42,607 bases of DNA, taken from Clostridium sardiniense (GTDB lineage Bacteria > Bacillota > Clostridia > Clostridiales > Clostridiaceae). The position numbers and the translations under genes are program-made. The DNA is taken from positions 1 to 42,607 of the forward strand of contig NZ_JAFBDA010000026.1 in NCBI RefSeq assembly GCF_016907995.1. The letters are read 5' to 3'. A model generated the notes under the pieces. The model worked only from the letters and a program-made list of their open reading frames with translations. It was not told the origin of the DNA and did no database searches. This document shows positions 7,204-14,375 of this stretch, piece after piece. How positions within the stretch are numbered: position 1 is the stretch's first letter; every line of letters starts with the position of its first letter.

Positions 7204-7443
7204 TTAATAATCAATTCCGCAAGCTTTTATATTTTCTTTATTATCTGAACTACAAGGTGTTACAGTATAAGTCATATTACATTTAGGACATTTACATACT
7301 AATTTATCCATAACAAAAGTATCACCACATGAGCAAACTATAGTATGATTAACTTTTGTTGGCATATTTTCAAATCCTTTACCTCTAACTAAGTCTGCAA
7401 CTCCTTTTCCATCATTTCCTAAAGATGAACATCCACAACTCAT
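7204..7443 (-). CDS. Small cysteine-rich zinc-ribbon-like protein
   Basis: A 79-residue protein with a cysteine-rich start (MSCGCSS) and a central CSCGDTF...CKCPKCNMTY arrangement that looks like a rubredoxin/zinc-ribbon knuckle pair. Further single cysteines occur near the C-terminus. ATG 7443 follows an ideal TTAGGAGGAA site. Similar short proteins are common in clostridia without known function; metal binding is inferred from the cysteine spacing. It diverges from the pdxK-like operon. Confidence 0.72.
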   Translation of the reverse strand: MSCGCSSLGNDGKGVADLVRGKGFENMPTKVNHTIVCSCGDTFVMDKLVCKCPKCNMTYTVTPCSSDNKENIKACGIDY

Positions 7444-7522
7444 AATAAATTCCTCCTAAGTTTTATTAATTTATTTTATTATATAAGATTTATAATAAAA
7501 TTTCAGTAACATGTGATACAGA

Positions 7523-7542
7523 ATAATGTACCGGTACATTAT
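7523..7542. promoter_or_regulatory. 20-bp perfect palindrome, candidate operator for the B6 salvage operon
   Basis: ATAATGTACCGGTACATTAT is its own reverse complement over 20 bases. It lies in the divergent intergenic region, about 16 bases upstream of a plausible -10 (TATGAT, 7558-7563) for the pdxK-like gene, thus covering the -35 area, which otherwise lacks a consensus. Confidence 0.5.
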
Positions 7543-7600
7543 GAAATATATAAATAGTATGATACCATAGTTAATAAATATTTTATAGGAGAAGATTAGA

Positions 7601-8443
7601 ATGAACAGACAAAAGAGAGTAGCCATAATAAATGATTTATCAGGAATAGGAAAATGTTCTTTAGCAGTTGCACTGCCTCTGCTTTCAGTTTTAAATATAG
7701 AAGCGTGTCCATTGCCTACAGCTGTATTATCAAATCAAACAGGATTTGATGAATTTTCATTTTATGATTTGAGTGATAGTATGAAGGATACATTAGAAAT
7801 CTGGCAAAGAAGTAATGAATATTTTGATGCAATATATACAGGTTTTTTAGGCTCTGAGGAGCAAATAGAGATGATAGAGAAATTAATAAGATTCAACAAT
7901 AAAGCTATAGTTATAGTTGATCCAGTAATGGGGGATAATGGGGATATGTATAATACATATACAGTATCGTTATGTAATAAAATTAAAGAATTAGTATGTA
8001 TGGCTGATATAATAACTCCAAATATAACAGAAGCTATAATATTAGCAGAAAATAATTTTAAAGAAATTAATATAAATAATATAGATATAAATAAAGTAAA
8101 GTCTATAGCTAAATCTCTTTCAAAACTTGGTCCTAGCTATGTAGTAATAACAGGAGTTATAGTAGATAATAGTATCTTTAATATACTATATAGTAAAGAT
8201 ACAGATGAGTTTCATTTAGAAAAATCCCCATATTATAATTGCTCTTATAGCGGAACAGGAGATATATTTACTTCATTAATAACTGGATATATTTTAAAAG
8301 GATTTAATATAAAAGTATCTATTAAAAAAGCTTCTAAATTTATTTCAAAAGCTCTTGATAAAACAATAAATGTTTCAACAGATCCTAGATATGGAATTCA
8401 ATTTGAAGGTATTCTAAAGGAGGTTTTACTAGATGAATTATAA
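7601..8443 (+). CDS. pdxK: Pyridoxamine/pyridoxal kinase
   Basis: A 280-residue ribokinase-fold enzyme that phosphorylates vitamin B6 vitamers with ATP. The N-terminus VAIINDLSGIGKCSLAVALP (residues 7-26), DPVMGDNGDMY (107-117), TPNITEA (139-145) and the catalytic GTGD (218-221, base Asp221) match the 'pyridoxamine kinase' subfamily of PdxK/PdxY. ATG 7601 follows ATAGGAGAAG. It overlaps by 11 bases the next gene, an ECF S-component of the type found beside this kinase, which supports B6 specificity over hydroxymethylpyrimidine. Transcription is probably controlled at the upstream palindrome. Confidence 0.87.
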   Translation: MNRQKRVAIINDLSGIGKCSLAVALPLLSVLNIEACPLPTAVLSNQTGFDEFSFYDLSDSMKDTLEIWQRSNEYFDAIYTGFLGSEEQIEMIEKLIRFNNKAIVIVDPVMGDNGDMYNTYTVSLCNKIKELVCMADIITPNITEAIILAENNFKEININNIDINKVKSIAKSLSKLGPSYVVITGVIVDNSIFNILYSKDTDEFHLEKSPYYNCSYSGTGDIFTSLITGYILKGFNIKVSIKKASKFISKALDKTINVSTDPRYGIQFEGILKEVLLDEL

Positions 8444-8942
8444 TATAAAAGTATTAATAAAAACAGCTTTATTCACTGCATTTATTGTTATTATGACAAC
8501 ATTCTTTTTACATATACCAACAGGATTAAATGGAGGATATATTCACTTAGGAGATGTTTTTATTTTTCTAGCAGCAGTATTTTTACCAAAACGATATGCT
8601 ATAATGACAGCAATTATAGGAGGTGGATTATCAGACTTTCTATCAGGTGCAGTAGTTTGGGTTATTCCAACTATGATAATAAAACCTTTGCTAGTATTAG
8701 CATTTACAAATAAAAGTGAAAAAATATTATGTAAAAGAAATATAATAGCTTCAATATTAGCTATCTTTATAACTTACATAGGATACTCTATTGTAAATGG
8801 TATATTTGTTGGTAATATGTTTTTAGGATTTTCAGCAGCTAGTTTAGATATAGTACAAGGTGTTTCTAGTTCAATTATATTCATAATTATGGGAAGTATA
8901 TTAGATAGAATAGGATTATTTAATAAAGTTATTTCAGAATAA
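8433..8942 (+). CDS. ECF transporter S component, probably for vitamin B6 (PdxU2-like, TIGR04002 type)
   Basis: A 169-residue integral membrane protein with five to six hydrophobic spans and the S-component signatures TALFTAFIVIMTTFFLHIP and GGYIHLGDVFIFLAAVFLP. It would bind the substrate and use a shared energising module (EcfA/A'/T) encoded elsewhere. Its ATG 8433 lies inside the kinase gene behind AAAGGAGG, giving translational coupling. TIGR04002-type S-components next to a pyridoxamine kinase are predicted B6 transporters; specificity here is inferred from that neighbourhood. Confidence 0.8.
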   Translation: MNYNIKVLIKTALFTAFIVIMTTFFLHIPTGLNGGYIHLGDVFIFLAAVFLPKRYAIMTAIIGGGLSDFLSGAVVWVIPTMIIKPLLVLAFTNKSEKILCKRNIIASILAIFITYIGYSIVNGIFVGNMFLGFSAASLDIVQGVSSSIIFIIMGSILDRIGLFNKVISE

Positions 8943-8968
8943 TAAATGATAGAACATTTATAAAAATG

Positions 8969-9000
8969 AAAATCTATGTGAACTCACGTAGATTTTTTTG
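8969..9000 (+). terminator. Rho-independent terminator
   Basis: AAAATCTATGTGA pairs with TCACGTAGATTTT and runs into TTTT. It ends the B6 operon. Confidence 0.85.
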
Positions 9001-9141
9001 TTATTAATAAGTATATATACTAGATCTTATTTAATATAGATTTATGTTTTAATAAAGAAAATTAGAGCAACTTAGTTATGAATATTAAATCACATATAAG
9101 AGAAAATAATAAAGTAACTTATTTTTATTGAGGTGATCTTT

Positions 9142-10011
9142 ATGATAAAAAATGAATTTCCTAATGATTTTAGTAATCAAGATGAATTGACTCAGCCTGG
9201 TATAGAAGAAAATATGAATCCATTGCCTATATATTCTCTAAACAGTTACATAAATGATGGAAAAAGATTAAAAAATAAAGTAGCTATAATTACAGGTGGA
9301 GATAGTGGTATTGGTAGGGCTGTTAGTTTAGCTTTTGCAAGAGAAGGAGCTAAAATTGTAATAGTATATTTAAATGAATCCAAAGATGCTAATAAAACTT
9401 TAGAATTAATCAAAGCAGAGAACTGCGAAGGAATAACTATAGAAGGTGATCTAGGAGAAGAAGATTTTTGCGAAGAAGTTGTAAAAAAAACTATAGAAAA
9501 GTTTGGAACTATTGACATACTCGTTAATAATGCAGCAGAACAACATGCTGCTGATTCTATAATACAAATTACTTCAGAACAGTTGATAAGAACTTTTAAA
9601 ACTAATATTTTTTCAGCATTTTATATGACTAAGGCTGTTTTACCATATATGAAAGAGGGAAATTGTATTATAAATACAACTTCAATTACAGCATATCATG
9701 GAAATAAAACACTAATTGATTACTCATCAACAAAAGGTGCATTAACTTCTTTTACAAGGAGTCTAGCATTAAACTTGGCAGATATGGGGATACGTGTAAA
9801 TGCTGTTGCACCAGGTCCAGTGTGGACACCTTTAATACCAGCTTCATTTAAAAAGAGTGATTATCAAAAATTTGGATCTAAGGTGCCTTTGAAAAGACCT
9901 GCTCAACCTGTAGAGTTAGCTGAAGCATATGTATTTTTAGCTAGTGAAGGTGCTTCATTTATAACAGGAGAAACAATACATATTAATGGTGGAGAAGTAG
10001 TTAATAGCTAG
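9142..10011 (+). CDS. SDR family oxidoreductase (general-stress YhdF/GS39-like)
   Basis: A 289-residue short-chain dehydrogenase. The extended N-terminus (about 40 residues, containing QPGIEENMNPLP) ahead of the Rossmann fold is typical of the GS39/YhdF group. Visible motifs are the cofactor loop TGGDSGIG (51-58), NNAAEQ (129-134), catalytic Ser181 and Tyr194-xxx-Lys198 (YSSTK), and the PG motif APGPVWTP. ATG 9142 is preferred over the upstream GTG 9133 because GAGGTGAT is spaced for it. The substrate is unknown; relatives are stress or spore-associated. Monocistronic. The downstream 210 bases hold only a weak AGTAGCT/AGCTACT stem. Confidence 0.88.
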   Translation: MIKNEFPNDFSNQDELTQPGIEENMNPLPIYSLNSYINDGKRLKNKVAIITGGDSGIGRAVSLAFAREGAKIVIVYLNESKDANKTLELIKAENCEGITIEGDLGEEDFCEEVVKKTIEKFGTIDILVNNAAEQHAADSIIQITSEQLIRTFKTNIFSAFYMTKAVLPYMKEGNCIINTTSITAYHGNKTLIDYSSTKGALTSFTRSLALNLADMGIRVNAVAPGPVWTPLIPASFKKSDYQKFGSKVPLKRPAQPVELAEAYVFLASEGASFITGETIHINGGEVVNS

Positions 10012-10227
10012 TATATAGAATATAAATTTAAAGTAGCTGAAAATTTTTATGAAGAGATCTATAAAAAGCTACTAATGTGTACTGCTAAATTAAAAGTTAA
10101 AATACAAAATAACAGCAAGTTACATAAAGTAAGTTTATTTAAATAATCTATAAAAAAGAAATACTATAAAAATAATAAATAAATAGTAAATTATGGTATT
10201 ATACTAATGAAAAGGAAGGTGATAAAC

Positions 10228-10347
10228 ATGGGTAAAAACAAAAAAAATAAAGAAACTACTGGAAATTTATCAAATTCAAAAGTAAAGAGCTTTAGTGAAA
10301 ATATAGATAATAGAAATACTTTCACTGAACAAAAAATAATTAAATAA
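10228..10347 (+). CDS. 39-residue hydrophilic small protein
   Basis: ATG 10228 stands behind AAAGGAAGGTG and opens a 39-codon frame (MGKNKKNKETTGNLSNSKVK, then SFSENIDNRNTFTEQKIIK). It is strongly charged with no hydrophobic core. An extended -10 (TGGTATTAT at 10194-10202) lies upstream and a terminator follows, so it looks like a genuine monocistronic gene. The Lys/Asn/Ser/Gln-rich make-up recalls minor spore-core proteins, but I cannot match it to a named SASP family. Confidence 0.6.
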   Translation: MGKNKKNKETTGNLSNSKVKSFSENIDNRNTFTEQKIIK

Positions 10348-10357
10348 TATTTATAAT

Positions 10358-10391
10358 AAAAAGGACGGATTGAATAATTCATCCTTTTTGT
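10358..10391 (+). terminator. Rho-independent terminator
   Basis: AAAAAGGACGGAT pairs imperfectly with ATTCATCCTTTTT. It ends the 39-residue gene. Confidence 0.75.
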
Positions 10392-10582
10392 TATATTTTC
10401 GTATAATAAAAATTTATATGTAAAAAAATATCTAATAAGTATTTAACTGCAAAATAATAATAATAAAATTAATAGTAAAAATTTTATCATTATACATTAA
10501 AATTTCTATTTTACTTCTAAAGTATTTGGATAACTATTATAAAATATTGTATAAATTGGAAGTTTATTTGCATTAAAATTTA

Positions 10583-10591
10583 CATAATATA
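10583..10591 (+). promoter_or_regulatory. Possible sigma-K type -10 for the coat operon
   Basis: CATAATATA fits the mother-cell sigma-K -10 consensus CATAnnnTA and lies about 45 bases ahead of the first coat gene. No AC -35 is found at the expected distance, so in AT-rich DNA this may be chance. Confidence 0.25.
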
Positions 10592-10627
10592 AAACTGTAA
10601 AATATATTATGTATGGAGGATATAAGT

Positions 10628-10846
10628 ATGAAAAAAATTTCTCAAGTAGAGATTCTATCTTTAACCGGTATATTAAAGATGGAAAATGATGCAGTTATAG
10701 CTCAAAAAGCTATAAATTTATTAATAACAGATGAAGATCTTAAAAGACAAGCAGAAGCAAGTGTATTAGCCGCAGAAGGAAGAATAAAAGCACTTAAAGG
10801 TTTTATTAAAGAAAATGAAGATATAATATCAAAGGGGGAACAATAA
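10628..10846 (+). CDS. Small spore-coat-type protein, first gene of a coat operon
   Basis: A 72-residue helical protein (MKKISQVEILSLTGILKMEN and onward) resembling short clostridial proteins encoded beside CotF-like coat proteins. ATG 10628 is chosen because GGAGG (10616-10620) is correctly spaced; an in-frame ATG at 10613 overlaps that site. No membrane segment. The stop codon is followed immediately by the next start (TAAATG), so the two are translated together and probably form a complex in the spore coat. The name is inferred from the partner. Confidence 0.7.
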   Translation: MKKISQVEILSLTGILKMENDAVIAQKAINLLITDEDLKRQAEASVLAAEGRIKALKGFIKENEDIISKGEQ

Positions 10847-11134
10847 ATGTCTAATATAATTTCTAATTTGATAAAAGAAAAGAAAGATATAAATAATGAT
10901 ATTATCTCTATGACTATGCTTACAGCAGCAAAAGAAGGATCAGAAATGTATTTAAATGCAACATTAACAAGTAGTAATCCAGAATTAAGAATGATTTATT
11001 CTAATGGATTAGGACAAATGGTTGCAGGACATACAGCACTTACAGAATTAGCTATATGCAAATGCTGGATAACTCCTCAAAAGCCAATATTACAACAACT
11101 ATCTGATGAATATAATAAGTCAAATGAAAATTAA
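10847..11134 (+). CDS. CotF-like spore coat protein
   Basis: A 95-residue protein matching the Coat F family (PF07875): ISMTMLTAAKEGSEMYLNAT, LTSSNPELR, then a GLGQMVAGHTALTELAICKC helix and a short C-terminal tail after WITPQKP. Such ferritin-like helical hairpins are spore-coat constituents made in the mother cell. ATG 10847 follows AAAGGGGGAAC located in the previous gene. It is shorter than B. subtilis CotF (160 residues), as is usual for the clostridial paired form. A very stable terminator ends the operon. Confidence 0.8.
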   Translation: MSNIISNLIKEKKDINNDIISMTMLTAAKEGSEMYLNATLTSSNPELRMIYSNGLGQMVAGHTALTELAICKCWITPQKPILQQLSDEYNKSNEN

Positions 11135-11145
11135 TTTATGATCAT

Positions 11146-11182
11146 AAAGAACTAGTAGTATTTATACTACTAGTTCTTTATT
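11146..11182 (+). terminator. Strong hairpin terminator
   Basis: Perfect 15-bp arms AAAGAACTAGTAGTA and TACTACTAGTTCTTT with a TTTA loop lie after the coat operon. The T-tail is short. Confidence 0.75.
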
Positions 11183-11289
11183 TACGTTATTTTTAATATT
11201 TAACTTAGTATTTTGAGTTGGTAAAGTTTATAGTTTATATAAATAAGGCTAATAATTAGCGACTCAGTAAAAGTTTAGGAGGTAATAAT

Positions 11290-11382
11290 TTGTTCAAACA
11301 TGAAAAAAATTGTTACATGAAGTAAAAGTAGAAATGTAATATATATCAAAGTTTTGGAATAAAAGATCTTGAAATATTATAA
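11290..11382 (+). pseudogene. Remnant of a manganese catalase / CotJC-like gene
   Basis: A perfect AGGAGGT ribosome site (11277-11283) still precedes TTG 11290, from which the frame reads (M)FKHEKN. One base appears missing from an A-run at about 11302-11308; in the corrected frame it reads FKHEKKLLHEVKVE, the characteristic N-terminus of clostridial manganese catalase/CotJC. After about 20 bases QSFGIKDLEIL appears (11347-11382), matching the next conserved block (SQSFGIKDPEI) of that family, with the intervening 20-odd residues and the remaining ~150 residues gone. This is a dead gene beside the coat operon. The rest of 11135-11477 holds only the terminator and the promoter region of the next gene. 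Confidence 0.65.
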
Positions 11383-11477
11383 AATTTTATATAATATTTG
11401 TTTAGAACAAAATTTTACGTTATAATATTAAAATGTGATTTAAAAGAAAGTCTAAAATTATTACTTAGGAGGAGTAA

Positions 11478-12509
11478 ATGAAATACATTGTAAATGTACC
11501 AGATGAACTAAACGTTCGGGTAGAAGAAATAATAAATAATATAAATAATTTTTGCAGTAAAGTATTAGATGATGAATATTCAGAAATATGTGCTAAATTA
11601 ATTGAAGTATTAGCTAATAATGAAGACAATAAACTATCAAGAGGTAAAAGTAATACATGGTCTGCTGGAATAGTACATTCAATTTTCTTTGTTAATGACA
11701 CTCTTAATAAAAGAGGTCTAAGAATGGATGAGTTAGCAGATTTTTTTGAAGTTTCAGAAGGAACCATTGGAAGTAAGTCAAGAGAAATTAGAAAACTATT
11801 AAATATAGACAAGACATCTAAAGAGTGGAAAGTAAAAGATAATAAATCTAAATGTTCATCTTGTTGTGATAGTGAAGATAGTGTTATTGATTTATTTGAT
11901 AAAGCATTAAATATAGATGACGTAGAAAAAGGAGCTATAGAACTTAGAAAATGTGCTGTAATGCTAAATGATAAGCTTGGAAAAGAATATTTTAATGAAT
12001 ATAAAGGGCAAATAGGAATATCTGCAGAAGGTGATTTCTATTTAACTATATTATCAACATTATCTAACTATGAATTTGCATTAGGAAACTATGAAGAAAG
12101 TTTTAGAATAGAAAAAGAGCTACTAGAACTAGATGAATATGATTCAAGAAATGTAAGACATTCTATAGTTTTTAGAGCATTAATAAATAAAGATTATGAA
12201 TTTGCTAATACAATTCTTCAAAAATACAATGAAGAGGATTGCATATTTTTTAAATATGCAAAAGTATTATATTACTATTATAAGAATGATAGAAAAAACG
12301 CGAGAAAATCTTTAAAAAAGGCATTAAAACATAATTCATATTTTATAGAATGCTTAGTTGGAAATATACCAACTATTGATGGCGAAATAAGTTCATATAA
12401 AAAAGGGAGCTTAGAAGAAGCAAGTCTTTGTATTGAATATAGTTTACCATTATGGACAAATCAAAAAATTGGATCATGGCTTATTAAAGCTATAAATAAG
12501 ATAAAGTAA
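11478..12509 (+). CDS. DUF6398 / TPR-like repeat protein
   Basis: A 343-residue cytoplasmic protein. Residues about 15-110 resemble DUF6398 (CAKLIEVLANNEDNKLSRGK, then SAGIVHSIFFVND), and its segment LADFFEVSEGTIGSKSREIR looks like a helix-turn-helix. A Cys cluster CSSCC follows at about 126-130. Residues about 185-300 form helical tetratricopeptide-like repeats (FALGNYEESFRIEKELLELD; FKYAKVLYYYYKNDRKNARK), and the end resembles the C-terminal part of ST7-like TPR proteins. ATG 11478 follows AGGAGG. The function is unknown; an adaptor or regulatory role is inferred from TPR plus HTH-like segments. Confidence 0.68.
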   Translation: MKYIVNVPDELNVRVEEIINNINNFCSKVLDDEYSEICAKLIEVLANNEDNKLSRGKSNTWSAGIVHSIFFVNDTLNKRGLRMDELADFFEVSEGTIGSKSREIRKLLNIDKTSKEWKVKDNKSKCSSCCDSEDSVIDLFDKALNIDDVEKGAIELRKCAVMLNDKLGKEYFNEYKGQIGISAEGDFYLTILSTLSNYEFALGNYEESFRIEKELLELDEYDSRNVRHSIVFRALINKDYEFANTILQKYNEEDCIFFKYAKVLYYYYKNDRKNARKSLKKALKHNSYFIECLVGNIPTIDGEISSYKKGSLEEASLCIEYSLPLWTNQKIGSWLIKAINKIK

Positions 12510-12538
12510 AAAGTAGGATTTAATCCTACTTTTTTTAT
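12508..12538 (+). terminator. Rho-independent terminator
   Basis: AAAAGTAGGAT pairs with ATCCTACTTTT, followed by TTTT. The next 260 bases hold no gene, only AT-rich promoter-like sequence. Confidence 0.85.
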
Positions 12539-12802
12539 ATAAAAATATTTATGTCAATAGATTTTCAAAAAGATACATTTATATTTATAGATTTTATTTC
12601 TTAATACCTATTCTAAGCACGTTCCTTATTACAAAATTGATCACAATTCTTTATAGAACTATTTTAAAATTATATATTTAGCTTAAACAAGAACATAGTA
12701 ATTTATAGATTTATTCTATTTTTTACTTATGTTAATTTTAATAATATTTGATATAAATTCATAGATATATAAGAAGAGTAATATGAATGGAGGGGTATAT
12801 TT

Positions 12803-13717
12803 TTGAATTTTCTTCTTTATTTAGATGAATTATTAATAAAAGGATTATCTTCCTTGATAGCAGAAGGCTTTATTGAGGTTTTAACTAAGAGAATAACATG
12901 CGATAGAACATTAAGTGGTAAATTACACAATGAGAGTAAAGAGACAAATTTTTGTGAAGATAGATATAGTAAAGATAAAAGAGAGGGATATAAAGGCTAT
13001 ACTAATTCAGATGCAAGTACATATACTTATGGATGTGATAATGATAGCACCATAGAAGAACGAGGATTTGTTAGGATAGAGGAAGAGGAAAAAAGAATTT
13101 TTACTATGTTTACTTTTCATAGAAACATAGTAACCAGCCTACAAGATAAAGGAGAACTAAAAACCTTAAGTGATGTATGCTCGGGTAATGTAAATGAAGG
13201 TGATTATGTACAAGTGAATGGAAAGATATGCAGTGAGTCTTTAAGTGAATATGTAGATTCACTGAAGACTATTATAAATTGTTTTGGATGTGATAAGTTA
13301 AATGAACTCTCAGCAGATATTGACTGCTTAGATTTTAATATAATAGATAAATTCTTAAACGATGTTCAATCCAGATTACATCTAAATAATACAAGTGATC
13401 TAATATTAAGGTGCCAAAATAAGGAGATAGTATTAACAATAAATAATAATTATTTTTTAAATAATAATACTAATAAATTAGATAATATAGATTGTAATTG
13501 TAACATAGTCGGAAAAATAGTTAAAAAATGTTGTAATAATGATAACATCCACTTTTTAAGAAAGACAGGTCAACAAGATTTTTATGAAGAGATGTTATAT
13601 AAATGTATACCTGCATTTGACTGTCTATATAAGATAGGAATTACGCCACCTAAATGTCCTAGAGTAAAAATTACAGACAATCCTTATCAAATCATTCCAA
13701 TAAGCATATATGTTTGA
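12803..13717 (+). CDS. DUF6414 family protein
   Basis: A 304-residue protein starting at TTG 12803, seven bases after TGGAGGGG. The N-terminus LLYLDELLIKGLSSLIAEGF, the segment VNEGDYVQVNGKICSESL (about residues 130-147) followed by a helical stretch, the RKTGQQDF region and the C-terminal QIIPISIYV fit the DUF6414 pattern, in which proteins end in a Q(V/I)IPIAIY-like strand. The region 45-90 is low-complexity and charged. Nothing is known of the biochemical role, and there is no partner gene in the same direction. Ten or more cysteines are unusual for a cytoplasmic protein here. Confidence 0.6.
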   Translation: MNFLLYLDELLIKGLSSLIAEGFIEVLTKRITCDRTLSGKLHNESKETNFCEDRYSKDKREGYKGYTNSDASTYTYGCDNDSTIEERGFVRIEEEEKRIFTMFTFHRNIVTSLQDKGELKTLSDVCSGNVNEGDYVQVNGKICSESLSEYVDSLKTIINCFGCDKLNELSADIDCLDFNIIDKFLNDVQSRLHLNNTSDLILRCQNKEIVLTINNNYFLNNNTNKLDNIDCNCNIVGKIVKKCCNNDNIHFLRKTGQQDFYEEMLYKCIPAFDCLYKIGITPPKCPRVKITDNPYQIIPISIYV

Positions 13718-13752
13718 AAAAGACACATATATAAATATGTGTCTTTTTATTT
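13717..13752. terminator. Bidirectional terminator
   Basis: AAAAAGACACATAT pairs with ATATGTGTCTTTTT between convergent genes, with T-runs on both strands. Confidence 0.85.
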
Positions 13753-14375
13753 TAGAAATTAAATTTCAATTGAAACTTAAAATTTAATTTAGAGTCATTT
13801 AAATTTGCTTCTTTTATAGAAATACCATAATTTTTATATAGAGATATAAAAATATCGTTATTCGCCTCTTCCTTAGATATTATAGAGTTATCTTTTATAT
13901 GATCAAATATATATGATTTAGGAATATTAATAAATCCTACTTTTCCATAATTATAATGAAGAACTGCACTATTATTTTCAGCTGAAATAGTAAAATTTAT
14001 AACTGCTTGAAGGGGAATTCCTTTATAGTCAAAATTAATATATAATAGTAAGTGATCATTATTAATTACAGTCTGTAGACCTTTTAATTTATCAGATTGT
14101 ATAGAATTATCTTTAATAAAAGTAATAATTAAATTAGTTATCTCCTCTTCACTAAATGATGCTGATGATTCTAATTTAATACCTGATAAATTTAAATCTA
14201 CATTCTTTGGAATAAATTTTCCAAGTAGATTTTTAGTATCAACTTGAACTTCAGAATTAATTGAAGTTACTTGAACTTTAGGTTCAAAGCTAACTTTATA
14301 TGTAATAAAAAGTGATATAATAATTATTATGATTATTATTAGTATTGTTAGTATTTTTTTACTTAATTTATTCAT
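13752..14375 (-). CDS. YpmS-like (DUF2140-type) membrane-anchored protein
   Basis: A 207-residue protein with one N-terminal transmembrane helix (residues 6-26, isoleucine-rich) and an external domain. The pattern FSEEEITNLIITFIKDN, VINNDHLLLYINFDYKGIPL, then IPKSYIFDHI resembles YpmS/DUF2140 proteins, in which a helix is followed by beta strands forming a lipid-binding-like domain. Homology is judged by pattern only. ATG 14375 follows GAGGTG. It is divergent from, and may overlap, the exonuclease gene, leaving no space for separate promoters outside coding sequence. Confidence 0.6.
   Translation of the reverse strand: MNKLSKKILTILIIIIIIIISLFITYKVSFEPKVQVTSINSEVQVDTKNLLGKFIPKNVDLNLSGIKLESSASFSEEEITNLIITFIKDNSIQSDKLKGLQTVINNDHLLLYINFDYKGIPLQAVINFTISAENNSAVLHYNYGKVGFINIPKSYIFDHIKDNSIISKEEANNDIFISLYKNYGISIKEANLNDSKLNFKFQLKFNF

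Noticed and set aside
10032..10076. AGTAGCT/AGCTACT stem after the SDR gene as terminator
   Set aside because: The loop is about 30 bases and no T-run follows.
12510..12802. Possible small gene between the TPR and DUF6414 genes
   Set aside because: All frames are broken by stops and no ribosome site precedes an ORF, apart from that of the TTG start at 12803.
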